Assembly: GCF_014897705.1 (NCBI RefSeq)
Contig: NZ_JABUXV010000008.1
Location: 62,001 to 126,000, forward strand
DNA from: Brachybacterium sp. FME24
Lineage (GTDB): Bacteria > Actinomycetota > Actinomycetes > Actinomycetales > Dermabacteraceae
DNA: 64,000 bases
Reading direction: 5' to 3'
Below, piece after piece: positions 43,720 through 52,487 of the stretch. Within the stretch, counting starts at the first letter, position 1; every line of letters starts with the position of its first letter. The notes below the pieces were generated by a model that did not search any database, was not told the DNA's origin, and worked only from the letters and a program-made list of their open reading frames with translations. A program made the translations under genes and the position numbers.

Positions 43720-46700
43720 GTGAGCGAACCTCATGTCACTGCTGTCGTCCTGCTGAGCGGGGCGACGACCGAACGATCCCATCGGGAGACCTTCGCAGGT
43801 CTGCTCGAGCAGACCCGCCCCGCAGACCGCGTCGTGGTGGTCGCGCAGTCGGGCCTCGACGACGACGTCCGGGTCCTCCTGGACCAGCAGATCATCGAGG
43901 AGGTCCTTGACGACGTCGTGACGACATCGGCCGCTGTCGGTCGTGCCGGGGCGGTGCACGATGCGCTCGAGCTGCTGGATCGATCGACCATCGGCGAGAC
44001 CGGGGACGAGGCATCGCGCTCCTCCGAGCAGGCAGCGGAGCCCGCTCCCCACAGGCACGAGGACCGCTCCGCTCCGAGCGGGCGCCGGGCCCGGGACGTC
44101 GACAGCGTCGCGGTCGAGCGCCGGCGCACCCAGCAGGCGGAGGATCTCGCCCAGGTGCCGCTGCGGCTGCGCCAGGAGCGCTACCGCTCCGGCCGTCGCG
44201 TCGGCCTCGCGCCGGGCGCTCAGGAGGAGAGCTGGCTGTGGTTCCTCATCGAGGGGTCCCCGCCCGGGATCACCGCTCTGGAACGCCAGCTCGAGCTCGC
44301 CGCGGGCTCTCCCAACACCGGCGCCGTCGGAGCGAAGCGGGTTCGCCCCCTCGACCCACCACCCGGTGCTGACGAGAGCGTCGATGACGAGCTCGTCGAG
44401 CAGGCACCGGGAGCCGCGGCGACTGCGGAGAACGCCGACGTGCTGGTCGACGTCGGTCTCACCCTCACCCACGGCGGCCGCATCATCACCGGCGTCGACC
44501 CCGGCGAGATCGATCAGGGCCAGGCCGACTGGCGCCAGGATGTCCTGGCCGTGCCCCTGCCGGGGATGCTGATCCGCGAGCAGACCCTGCGCGAGGTGGG
44601 TGGTCTGGATCCCGATCTCCCCGCCCCGTGGGCGGAGATCGACCTGTGCCGCAGGGTGTGGCGATCCGGAGAGCGGGTCGCCGTGCAATCGACCGCGCGA
44701 ACGCTGTTCCCGCATCCCACCCGGCCCCGCCTGGAGCGCCTCCAGGAGCAGCGCACCGGCCAGATCCTCGTCCTGCTCAAGCACCGGTCCCTGCTCATGG
44801 CCGTCGCGATGCTCCTGCTGCTGCCGTTGACCACACTGGTGCGGATGATCGGCGCCGTGGCCGCCTCCCAGCCGCGCCGCGCCGCGATGGAGTTCCGCGC
44901 GTGGCTCGCTGCTCTGCCCCATGTGCGCAGGGTGCTATCGCGCGGCCGTACCGGCCGCCGCCGAGCCCGGGTGCCCAGCGGGCGCCTGGCCCCGCTCTAC
45001 CTCCCGCGGGGGGAGGGCGCTCGTCGATGGCTCGAGGACACCTGGATCCGGCTGTTCGCCGATGACGATCGCAATCGTCGTATCCGCCGCACCACCTGGG
45101 GTATCGCCGGCACTCACCATGGTGTCGATGACGCCGACTACGGCCGCCATGTGATGTGGACGGTCGTGGTGGGCCTGGCCTCGACCGTGCTGGGCCTGTT
45201 CGCCCTGCGTGGTCTGTTCGGCCGCGGTGACCTCACCGGGATCGGGCTGCGCGCGCTCCCCGAGAGCTGGGCCGCCCTGTGGGGATCCGCCTGGTCGACG
45301 TGGATCCCGGACGGGCTGGGGGAGCGCGGACCGGGAGATCCCCTGGTGCGTCTGCTGGGGCATGTCCCCAGCGGTGGGTCGAGCCTCGTCGAGATCATCC
45401 TGTTCGCCGTCGTGCCCGCGAGCGCACTGACCGCCTGGTGGGCGGCCGGGGCGATCACCCGCGCCATCGGCGGGCGTCTCACGCTCGCGACCATCTGGGC
45501 GCTGGCCCCGTCGTTGATCTCGGCCCTGGTGATCGGAGCCTGGCCGCTGCTGCTGGTCCACGCCCTGCTGCCACTGCTCGCCCTCGCCGTGGGCCGCGCG
45601 ATCGGACTTCCCCACAAGGTGTCCCAGGCGAGCGTTCCCGCGGCCGCCGCGGCAGGGCTCGTCCTGCTGGTCATCGGGGCGGTGCAGCCGGTGCTCGTGC
45701 TGCTCACGGCGCTGGCGCTGGCCCTCATCGCGCTCTCGGTCCCGGGTCGTCGCCTGCGTCTTCTGTGGGTGCTGCTGCCCTCGCTCGCCCTGCACATCGC
45801 GTACCTGCCGAGCTACGTCGCCCATCCCGAGACCCTGCTGGCCGTCAGCGGTGTGCCGGCGCGGACAGGCACCGCCACCACGACCGATCTGCTCTCGCTG
45901 TGGCCGGTCGCGCCCGGGCTGAGCGACCTGCTCGCTCCCCACGTGGGCCAGACCGGTGCTCTGCTGCTGCCGATGCTCCCGGTGGCCCCTGTGGTGCTCG
46001 CCGCGCTCGTGGCCCCTCTGCTCGCGGGCAATGCCGGGCGCGCCGGTCGATTCAGCGTGCTGATGGCCGCCGTGAGCCTGATGACGGCGCTGCTCGCGCG
46101 AGGCACCGCCCTCGCGGTCGACGGGGACCAACTGACTCCCGCCCCACTGCACGCGCTGCTCAGCGCGACCCTGCTGGCCCTGTCCTTCGGCGCTGCGGCG
46201 AGCTTCGATGCCCTTGCCCGGCGGGAGGAGGGCGATGGTCGCGCCCGGCGTGCGGCGACCAGCGTGGTCGGTGCTCTCGTGGCCGCGGTGTGCGTCGTGA
46301 CCGTCGCCGGATGGACCCTGCTGCTCCCAGGGCAGCTGCGCATCGAGCGGGTCTCCGGGGGCGAGGTCCCGGCGGCCGCGGCGGACCAGGGACGCACCGA
46401 TGCGCGGTCCCGGGTGCTCGTGCTGGAGCAGCAGGAGGACGGCTCCATCGGGGCGAGCCTGGTCGTCCACGGCGGCGACTCCGTCATCCAGCATGCCTCG
46501 ATCGCCGATGCCCGCGCCGTGGACACCGTGCGCTCCGGCGCCGCGGTCGACGAGGACCCGGCGGACGTCGCGCTGCGCGAGGCGGTCTCGCGGATGCTGT
46601 CCTCCGGTGCGCAGACGAGCACGGATGACGGCGCCGTGGCGGCCACTGCTTCCCTCGCGCTCGCCTATGTCGTCGTCGAGGGGGACCCGGCTCAGCAGAT

Positions 46701-47145
46701 GGACCTGATGGCGACCCTGGACACCTCCTCGACCCTCGAGAAGGTCACCGAGGGCGCCCGGGGCGGCATGTGGCGGGTGATCGATGCGGGGCCGCGCGCC
46801 GTTGTCCTCGGAGGGGACGAACCGGTTGCGCTGGCCAGTGACGTCATCGATGCCTCCGGTCACGTTCCCGGGGCCGACGGTGAACGCACCGTCGTCCTCT
46901 CCGAGCGCCACGACACCCAGTGGCGGGCGACTCTCGACGGCACCGAGCTCGACCCCGTCGTGATCGACGGCTGGGCCCAGGGCTTCACGGTCCCCGCCGG
47001 CGCGAGCGGCGAGATCGACGTCCATCGCGAGCAGCCCGCTCGGCTGGTCTGGCAGATCGCGCTGTATGCGACCGTCGCACTGACCGTGATGATCTCGATC
47101 CCCTGGCGTCTGCGCACCCGGGTCGCTGAGGAGATGTATGGCTGA
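43720..47145 (+). CDS. Large GT2-like membrane protein with degenerate catalytic motif
   Basis: 1141 residues: an N-terminal GT2-type domain (about 1-330), a first hydrophobic segment (about 365-385), a cytoplasmic stretch, then about ten to eleven more TM helices (about 480-880) and a C-terminal extracytoplasmic domain (about 885-1115) before a last TM. The GT2 fold is recognised by WLWFLIEGSPPGITALERQL (172 onward), VGAKRVRPLD, DQGQADWRQDVLAVPLPGMLIR and WAEIDLCRR. Where related proteins carry an H-D-D metal site after WLWFL, this one has I-E-G (177-179). Starts 12 bases after whiB, without a strong ribosome site, and overlaps DUF5719. It probably acts in envelope glycan assembly; catalysis is uncertain. 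Confidence 0.8.
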   Translation: MSEPHVTAVVLLSGATTERSHRETFAGLLEQTRPADRVVVVAQSGLDDDVRVLLDQQIIEEVLDDVVTTSAAVGRAGAVHDALELLDRSTIGETGDEASRSSEQAAEPAPHRHEDRSAPSGRRARDVDSVAVERRRTQQAEDLAQVPLRLRQERYRSGRRVGLAPGAQEESWLWFLIEGSPPGITALERQLELAAGSPNTGAVGAKRVRPLDPPPGADESVDDELVEQAPGAAATAENADVLVDVGLTLTHGGRIITGVDPGEIDQGQADWRQDVLAVPLPGMLIREQTLREVGGLDPDLPAPWAEIDLCRRVWRSGERVAVQSTARTLFPHPTRPRLERLQEQRTGQILVLLKHRSLLMAVAMLLLLPLTTLVRMIGAVAASQPRRAAMEFRAWLAALPHVRRVLSRGRTGRRRARVPSGRLAPLYLPRGEGARRWLEDTWIRLFADDDRNRRIRRTTWGIAGTHHGVDDADYGRHVMWTVVVGLASTVLGLFALRGLFGRGDLTGIGLRALPESWAALWGSAWSTWIPDGLGERGPGDPLVRLLGHVPSGGSSLVEIILFAVVPASALTAWWAAGAITRAIGGRLTLATIWALAPSLISALVIGAWPLLLVHALLPLLALAVGRAIGLPHKVSQASVPAAAAAGLVLLVIGAVQPVLVLLTALALALIALSVPGRRLRLLWVLLPSLALHIAYLPSYVAHPETLLAVSGVPARTGTATTTDLLSLWPVAPGLSDLLAPHVGQTGALLLPMLPVAPVVLAALVAPLLAGNAGRAGRFSVLMAAVSLMTALLARGTALAVDGDQLTPAPLHALLSATLLALSFGAAASFDALARREEGDGRARRAATSVVGALVAAVCVVTVAGWTLLLPGQLRIERVSGGEVPAAAADQGRTDARSRVLVLEQQEDGSIGASLVVHGGDSVIQHASIADARAVDTVRSGAAVDEDPADVALREAVSRMLSSGAQTSTDDGAVAATASLALAYVVVEGDPAQQMDLMATLDTSSTLEKVTEGARGGMWRVIDAGPRAVVLGGDEPVALASDVIDASGHVPGADGERTVVLSERHDTQWRATLDGTELDPVVIDGWAQGFTVPAGASGEIDVHREQPARLVWQIALYATVALTVMISIPWRLRTRVAEEMYG

Positions 47146-48787
47146 CCACGACCACGAAACCCATCCCGTGCCCGAGCAGGATCCGGGCACGGCGACGGTG
47201 CCGCGCGACCCGCGCCGCGGACCGGTGCGCCCGCTGCTGGCTCTGGCAGCCGTGATCCCGCTGGCTGCAGCGGTCGGCGCTGTCGCGATGACGCCCGCCC
47301 CTGAGCCGACTGCGGTCACGCGCGCCGAGACGGACTCCCAGCCCGGTGCGAGCTCGCAGTCGTGCCCGGGCCCGCTGGAGGTGCCCGAGAAGCTCCTCGA
47401 GGAGAACGCGGACGACGAGCTCTCGATCGTCCCGCCCACGGCATCCGTCGATCTGTCCACCGTGGCTCTCGAGCCCGACTCCTCGGTGCTGTTCGGCACG
47501 GTGAGCGGCTCCGAGACGCTGCAGCAGGACGATGGCACCGTGCGTGCACCCGTCATCACCACCACGGGGTCGGACGGCAGCACGCTCGAGGACTCCAGCG
47601 CTTCCGCTGACCTCGGCGCCGGGGTGCAGCTCCTCCAGGGAATCGAGGATTCCCCCGTGGTGCATGCCGCGACCGCCGAGGGTGGACGACCCGTTGCGGA
47701 TGCGGTGCAGTCCACGTCCACCACCAGCGGCGACTTCCGGTCACTGGCACTGACCCGCTGTGCGGAACCGACGACGGACGCCTCCTTCCTGGGGGTCTCG
47801 ACCGCCACCGGCGACAGCTCGGTGCTGGTGCTGCGCAACCCGACCGAGCGCCCGGCGACCGCCTCCGTCCAGGTCTGGACCGAGGACGGCCCGGCTGCGA
47901 TGGCGGGCCGCAGTCAGGTCGTCGTCGCCCCCGGTGCCGAGGAGCGGCTCCTGCTGGAATCCGTGGCCGATGGGCACGAGGCCGTGGGCGTGCGCGCCTC
48001 GGTGCTCGGCGCGCCGCTGTCGATGCATGTGCAGACCACCGAACGCAATGGGCTCACCCCCGGCGGAGCCGAGATCCTGGAGCCGATCCCCTCCGCATCC
48101 CCGGAGCAGGTGATGCCCGGGGTCGGCGTCTCGGGTACGGCCCCCACCGTGGTGGTGGCCAATCCCCAGGGCGCCGACACCTCGGTGTCCCTCGAGATCT
48201 CCGGGGCGAAGGGGCCGGTCGACGCCGGTTCCCTCGAGAACATCGACGTGCCGGCCGGAGCCGTCGTCCCCGTGCCGCTGGAGTCCCTGCCGGACGGGAA
48301 CTACTCGATCACCGTCCGTGCGCAGGACCCGGTCCTCGCCGTGACCCGCAGTTCCGCCTCCGGTGCCGACCTGCCGGGCGACACCGTCGGCGCCCCGGTG
48401 GACTTCACGCTGGTGTCTGCCGCTCCCGCTCTCGGCACCAGCGGTGTGCTGGCTCTGCCGGCGGAAGGCGCCGCCGGGGATCTGACTCTCTCCGCCACCT
48501 CGGACACCGGCGTCACGGTCGTCCCGCTCGCCGCTGACGGCTCTGCCGGGACACCGGTTCCGGTCGAGGTCGCCGAGGGTGTCTCGCTCACGGTCCCCTC
48601 GGCGGACCTGGAGATCGACGGCGCGCCGCCCAGCGGTCTCACCGTGGTCCCGGAGGTTCCCGGGGCCGTGCACGGCGGATGGATGCACCGGGAGAGCGAC
48701 GGCGAGGGGGGCGCCCTCATCTCGTTCCTGCCGGTGCTTTCCGCGGAGCTGACCAGCGATTCCCTGACGATCCGCCTCCAGGACTGA
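47138..48787 (+). CDS. DUF5719 secreted/anchored protein
   Basis: 549 residues: a 30-residue cytoplasmic start, one hydrophobic segment (about 31-52, LLALAAVIPLAAAVGAVAM) and a long extracytoplasmic region built of beta-rich repeats (e.g. SVLVLRNPTERPATASVQVW and PTVVVANPQGADTSVSLEI). This is the DUF5719 layout. The repeated V-x-N-P-[TQ]-x-x-x-A/T-S-V strands look like tandem immunoglobulin-like or adhesin-like domains. ATG 47138 overlaps the GT2 stop by 8 bases. The constant association with the large GT2 membrane protein suggests a shared envelope role (context only). Confidence 0.8.
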   Translation: MADHDHETHPVPEQDPGTATVPRDPRRGPVRPLLALAAVIPLAAAVGAVAMTPAPEPTAVTRAETDSQPGASSQSCPGPLEVPEKLLEENADDELSIVPPTASVDLSTVALEPDSSVLFGTVSGSETLQQDDGTVRAPVITTTGSDGSTLEDSSASADLGAGVQLLQGIEDSPVVHAATAEGGRPVADAVQSTSTTSGDFRSLALTRCAEPTTDASFLGVSTATGDSSVLVLRNPTERPATASVQVWTEDGPAAMAGRSQVVVAPGAEERLLLESVADGHEAVGVRASVLGAPLSMHVQTTERNGLTPGGAEILEPIPSASPEQVMPGVGVSGTAPTVVVANPQGADTSVSLEISGAKGPVDAGSLENIDVPAGAVVPVPLESLPDGNYSITVRAQDPVLAVTRSSASGADLPGDTVGAPVDFTLVSAAPALGTSGVLALPAEGAAGDLTLSATSDTGVTVVPLAADGSAGTPVPVEVAEGVSLTVPSADLEIDGAPPSGLTVVPEVPGAVHGGWMHRESDGEGGALISFLPVLSAELTSDSLTIRLQD

Positions 48788-48836
48788 TCAACGGGGCTGA
48801 TGCTCCGGGCGGATCCTCCGGACTGCTCCCTGCGAC

Positions 48837-49292
48837 TCACTCGCTCCAGGCGTCCGGATCCACGTCCTCGGGCTCGATGTTCAGCAGAGAGCCGATCTGT
48901 TCGGACAGCACCTGTCGCACCAGCGTCTCCAGCTCCTGCTCCCCGGCGCACCGGGTCTGGAGGGGCCGGCGGTAGACGATCACCCGCGCGGGATGCTCCC
49001 GGGTGGGGGGAAGTGCCCGACCCAGCAGCACGCTCTCGTCATCCCAGGGAGCAGGGTCCGACGGGGGCACCTCCTCGACCAGCACCTGCAGATGGGCGAG
49101 GCGACGCGGGAAGCGTTCGGCGAGGGCGGCACCGGCATCGGCGACGGTGTCGTCGAACTGCTCCTTGCGCGTGCGGTACCCGGGAAGATGCGGAGGGATC
49201 AGGTCCCATCGGCGTCCACGGCCGCGACGATCACGACGCCGTGCGCCCGGTCGCGGTCCCGGCGTCCCCGGGCGGAGCGGCTCGACATCCAT
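48837..49292 (-). CDS. Rv3259-like zincin-fold protein lacking HExxH
   Basis: 151 residues. Arg/Pro-rich start, then RWDLIPPHLPGYRTRKEQFDDTVADA, AHLQVLVEEVPPSDP, GRALPPTREHPARVIVYRRPLQTR and VRQVLSEQIGSLLNIEPEDVDPDAW. The overall pattern is the PF06262 metallopeptidase-like family. Where catalytic members read H-E-x-A-H-H, this one has LSEQIGSLL, so no zinc site remains. The mycobacterial homologue Rv3259 is also degenerate at this point (as I remember its sequence). A TAGGGT 6 bases before ATG 49292 suggests a leaderless transcript. Divergent from DUF3499. Confidence 0.75.
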   Translation of the reverse strand: MDVEPLRPGTPGPRPGARRRDRRGRGRRWDLIPPHLPGYRTRKEQFDDTVADAGAALAERFPRRLAHLQVLVEEVPPSDPAPWDDESVLLGRALPPTREHPARVIVYRRPLQTRCAGEQELETLVRQVLSEQIGSLLNIEPEDVDPDAWSE

Positions 49293-49298
49293 GGGGTC

Positions 49299-49304
49299 AC
49301 CCTA
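49299..49304 (-). promoter_or_regulatory. -10 hexamer (TAGGGT) for a leaderless Rv3259-like transcript
   Basis: On the minus strand TAGGGT is separated by 6 bases from ATG 49292. It lies in the 88-base gap shared with the DUF3499 promoter, which has the same geometry on the other strand. Confidence 0.5.
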
Positions 49305-49367
49305 GCGCTCAGCGTGACGTCGGAGCCGGCTGGGGCGCGCCGCCGACGCTCCGGTGCGCCACCTGCG

Positions 49368-49373
49368 TACACT
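49368..49373 (+). promoter_or_regulatory. -10 hexamer (TACACT) for a leaderless DUF3499 transcript
   Basis: TACACT is 7 bases before GTG 49381, the same hexamer and spacing as at purK. There is no Shine-Dalgarno sequence. Confidence 0.5.
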
Positions 49374-49380
49374 GCTGGAC

Positions 49381-49743
49381 GTGCCAGCTCGTGAATGCTC
49401 CAGAACCGCCTGCTCGCGACCGGCCGTCAGCTCGCTGACCTTCGTGTACGAAGACTCGACGGCGGTCCTGGGGCCCTTGTCGCGCAGCAGTGAACCACAC
49501 GCCTACGATCTCTGCCGCGAGCACGCGACCCGGATGACGGCGCCCCGCGGCTGGGAACTGCTGCGGGTGGCCGGCGGCGGGGAGGCGAGCGACGATCTCG
49601 TCGCCCTGGCCGACGCGGTGCGTCACCGTCCCGCGCCGACGCAGCAGCCCTCGCCCCCGGCACCGGGCGACCCGCGGGGATCCGCCGACCAGGGTGGGCA
49701 GTCCGAGCGCCATCTGCATGTCGTCCGAGGCACGGATGACTGA
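49381..49743 (+). CDS. DUF3499 family protein
   Basis: 120 residues. It opens VPARECSRTACSRPAVSSLTFVYEDSTAVLGPL and continues SEPHAYDLCREHATRMTAPRGWELL, the complete DUF3499 signature. C6, C11, C45 and H48 could form a zinc site (inference). The C-terminal 50 residues are Pro/Gly-rich and probably disordered. The GTG at 49381 matches the conserved N-terminus exactly. It overlaps the phosphomannomutase gene by 8 bases, an order (Rv3258c-manB) widely kept in actinobacteria. Function unknown. Confidence 0.88.
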   Translation: MPARECSRTACSRPAVSSLTFVYEDSTAVLGPLSRSSEPHAYDLCREHATRMTAPRGWELLRVAGGGEASDDLVALADAVRHRPAPTQQPSPPAPGDPRGSADQGGQSERHLHVVRGTDD

Positions 49744-51451
49744 GCGGACCCCCTCGCAGCCCCGATCCTCCGGTGCCCTCGCCGATCTCTCCTCGATCGT
49801 GAAGGCGTACGACGTGCGCGGCATCGCCGGTGAGCAGTTGAGCATCGACGTGGCCCGCGCTCTCGGCGCCGCGTTCGCGGACTTCCTGTCTGCTCCGGAG
49901 CTGATCGTCGCCCATGACATGCGCGTGAGCTCGCCGGACCTCTCGCGCGCCGTGATCGAGGGCGCCGTGCGCCGCGGCGCGATCGTCGCCGATGCCGGTC
50001 TCTCCTCGACCGATCAGCTGTACTGCGCCTCCGGCCTGCATCGTGCGGCCGGCGTCATGGTCACCGCCTCCCACAATCCCGCCGCGGACAACGGCCTCAA
50101 GCTGTGCTTGCCCGGCGCCCGCCCGATCAGCCGCGACACCGGGCTCGAGACGATCCGGCTCGGTGCCGAGGCATACCTCGCCGCCGGCGAGGTCCCGGAA
50201 CGCGGCGACGGACGTTCGGAGGCCCTGGACACCCTCTCCGACTACGCCCGGACCCTCCACGACCTGGTGGAGATCCCCGCCCGTCGTCGGCTGCGGATCG
50301 TGGTCGACGCGGCCAACGCGATGGCCGGGCACACGGCCCCAGCGGTGCTGGAGACCCTCGACCACCTCGAGATCATCCCCCTCCACTTCGAGCTCGACGG
50401 CACGTTCCCGCACCATCCCGCCGACCCGCTGAACCGAGACAACCTGCGTGACCTGCGCGAGGCGGTCGTGCGCGAGGGCGCCGACCTCGGTCTGGCCTTC
50501 GACGGGGACGCGGATCGGTGCGTGGTCCTCGAGGAGAACGGCGTCCCGGTCCCACCCTCCGCCCTCACCGCGCTCATAGCTCGCCGCGAGGTGGCACGTG
50601 CCCGCGCAGGCGGCGAGGAGCGGCCGGTGGTGGTCGCGAACCTGGTCTCCTCCCGCCACGTCACCGAGACGGTTCTCGAGGCCGGCGGAGAGGTGGTGCG
50701 ATCTCCTGTCGGACATTCGCTGATCAAGGCGATCATGGCCGAGCAGGACGCCGTGTTCGGCGGGGAGCACTCGGCGCACTACTACTTCCGGGACTTCTTC
50801 TTCGCCGACTCCGGCATGCTCGCCGCCCTGCACGTGCTGGCCGCGCTCGCAGAGACCGACGGGCCGCTGTCCGCGCTGGTCGCAGAGCACGACCCCTACC
50901 CCTCGAGCGGGGAGGTCAACTCCCGAGTGCAGGATGCGGCCGCCGCGCGGGAGCGCGTGAGGGCGCACGCGGGCACTCTGCCCGGTGCAGAGACGGACGA
51001 TCTGGACGGTCTCACCGTCGTGCACTGGGACCAGGATTCCCGACCCGAGGAGCGCTGGTGGTTCTCCCTGCGCTCCTCGAACACCGAGCCGCTGCTGCGG
51101 CTGAACGTCGAGGCAGAGCTGGAGACCACGATGACCCGGATCCGGGACGAGATCCTTGCGATCGCACAGGATGAGGACCTCGCGAAGCCGATCGCGTCCG
51201 AGCCGAGCGTGCCAGGTACGAGCAGCGCCGAGCCGGAGGCGACTCCGGCCGAGGGCGGGGAGCTACCCGCGGGTGCCAGCGGCGCCGATGTTCCCAGCTG
51301 GGTGCGTTCTCGGCTGCGGTGCCCCGATTGCGGGGGCGAGCTGCGCGATGTCGACGCAGCCCTGCAGTGCGTGCGCTGCGCCCGCCGCCATCTCGTCGAG
51401 GGCGGGATCCCGGTACTCATCGCCGGTCGCCACCAGGTCCCGACGGACTGA
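49736..51451 (+). CDS. manB: Phosphomannomutase/phosphoglucomutase fused to a C-terminal Trm112-like zinc ribbon
   Basis: Interconverts mannose-6-P and mannose-1-P for GDP-mannose supply. The 571-residue protein has the four phosphohexomutase domains: phosphoserine S112 in MVTASHNPAADNG, metal loop DGDADR (256-261), sugar-binding GGEHSAHYYFRDF and phosphate-binding RSSNTEPLLRLN. After a linker (about 485-525) rich in Glu/Pro/Ser/Ala, the last 45 residues form a Trm112-like ribbon with C529/C532 and C545/C548 (RCPDCGGEL, QCVRCARRH, EGGIPVLI). In most relatives I know the Trm112 protein is a separate small gene after manB. ATG 49736 lies within the DUF3499 gene end. Confidence 0.92.
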   Translation: MTERTPSQPRSSGALADLSSIVKAYDVRGIAGEQLSIDVARALGAAFADFLSAPELIVAHDMRVSSPDLSRAVIEGAVRRGAIVADAGLSSTDQLYCASGLHRAAGVMVTASHNPAADNGLKLCLPGARPISRDTGLETIRLGAEAYLAAGEVPERGDGRSEALDTLSDYARTLHDLVEIPARRRLRIVVDAANAMAGHTAPAVLETLDHLEIIPLHFELDGTFPHHPADPLNRDNLRDLREAVVREGADLGLAFDGDADRCVVLEENGVPVPPSALTALIARREVARARAGGEERPVVVANLVSSRHVTETVLEAGGEVVRSPVGHSLIKAIMAEQDAVFGGEHSAHYYFRDFFFADSGMLAALHVLAALAETDGPLSALVAEHDPYPSSGEVNSRVQDAAAARERVRAHAGTLPGAETDDLDGLTVVHWDQDSRPEERWWFSLRSSNTEPLLRLNVEAELETTMTRIRDEILAIAQDEDLAKPIASEPSVPGTSSAEPEATPAEGGELPAGASGADVPSWVRSRLRCPDCGGELRDVDAALQCVRCARRHLVEGGIPVLIAGRHQVPTD

Positions 51452-51518
51452 GCGACCCTTCCCGTGGGCCCGGCCCTGAGCACAGGGTGACCGGTGCGGG
51501 TGCGTCCGGATCTCTCGG

Positions 51519-52370
51519 TCAGACGGTGAACGGCACGGTGCGGATCTCGGCGGACAGCTCCCGCTGTCGTTCCTGGCTCCGCCGCAGCCGCACCTCGTCC
51601 CGACTGGATCTCTCCGCCACCACCGCGGCGAGGAACTCCTCGGGGTCCGTCCCGGGGGGCGGGGCGGGCGCGATGTGGGGGAGGGTGCGCCGCAGCAGGT
51701 CCCTGGACAGCTGACGGCGCGACTCGGGGTTGATCGTGGTGGCACGGGGCAGGAAGGATCGAATGTCCTGCATGAGGGTCACCGGGAGCCGACCGACGTC
51801 GGCGGCCGCAGCCCAGTCGCTCAGCGAGGCGGGCACCTCGACCCGATCAGGCTCCGCCGCAGTCATGCGTTCCTGGATCACCATGGTCCCGGCCAGCAGA
51901 TCACCCACGCGGCGCGACCGGCGGTCGATCACCGAGCAGGTCAGGGCGAGGGACCCGGCCGTGGACCAGATCTCCAGCATCGCCATCACCGCACGGATGA
52001 TGCTCTGGCGCACATGCACCGGCCCGCCGTCGTCGCGCACCACCCGGGTTCCCATCACCAGGCGCCCCACGGAGCGACCGCGCAGCAGCAGCTCGCACAG
52101 CACCGGATAGCCGACATAGGCGGTCACCGACATCGTGACGATCGCGGCGGCGATCAGTCCGGCATCGAGATCCGCGCGCTCGGCGACGAAAGCCACCGCA
52201 ACGCTGCCGCCGACCAGGATGCCGAGCTGCAGAACACCGTCGATCGCGGCGGCGAGCATGCGGGAGGCGAAGGAGGCCGTGCGCAGGTCCAGCAGCACGG
52301 CGTCCCCGGTGATCAGCGCCTCGCGGTCGGTGCGTGCCGAGACCGGTGCTGCGGAGCCCATCATTGCCAT
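51519..52370 (-). CDS. RDD family membrane protein
   Basis: 283 residues. The RDD domain (about 20-165) starts TASFASRMLAAAIDGVLQLG (the R..A...D pattern after which the family is named), has hydrophobic helices at about 32-54 and 65-88 and a third near 115, and includes GRSVGRLVMGTRVVRDDGGP and RRVGDLLAGTMVI. The cytoplasmic tail (about 170-283) is charged. RDD proteins are often found with SpoIIM-like and MoxR/DUF58 genes, as here. The start is ATG 52370 with in-frame ATGs 6 and 9 bases later. Divergent from the SpoIIM-like gene, 117 bases away. Confidence 0.88.
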   Translation of the reverse strand: MAMMGSAAPVSARTDREALITGDAVLLDLRTASFASRMLAAAIDGVLQLGILVGGSVAVAFVAERADLDAGLIAAAIVTMSVTAYVGYPVLCELLLRGRSVGRLVMGTRVVRDDGGPVHVRQSIIRAVMAMLEIWSTAGSLALTCSVIDRRSRRVGDLLAGTMVIQERMTAAEPDRVEVPASLSDWAAAADVGRLPVTLMQDIRSFLPRATTINPESRRQLSRDLLRRTLPHIAPAPPPGTDPEEFLAAVVAERSSRDEVRLRRSQERQRELSAEIRTVPFTV

Positions 52371-52376
52371 GGCCCC

Positions 52377-52382
52377 ATCCTG
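52377..52382 (-). promoter_or_regulatory. -10-like hexamer (CAGGAT) for the RDD gene
   Basis: CAGGAT is 6 bases before ATG 52370 on the minus strand. The first base departs from TANNNT, so this is a weaker example of the leaderless arrangement. Confidence 0.3.
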
Positions 52383-52475
52383 ACAGCAGACGACGCCGTC
52401 CCTCAGCGCCGAGCGTCGGCTTCCGGCCCCATCCCCTCCGACTTTCGTCGGCCGTCGCGGAGGGGGCAGGGACTC

Positions 52476-52481
52476 TACCCT
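52476..52481 (+). promoter_or_regulatory. -10 hexamer (TACCCT) for a leaderless SpoIIM-like transcript
   Basis: TACCCT is 6 bases before GTG 52488. GAGG occurs in the spacer but is too close to the start codon to serve as a ribosome site. Confidence 0.5.
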
Positions 52482-52487
52482 GAGGCT

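Noticed and set aside
44935-47838. 967-codon minus-strand frame opposite the GT2 and DUF5719 genes
   Set aside because: The translation is dominated by Gln/Gly/Arg/Asp/His runs with no motif. The plus-strand frame has TM helices, coupled starts and family signatures.
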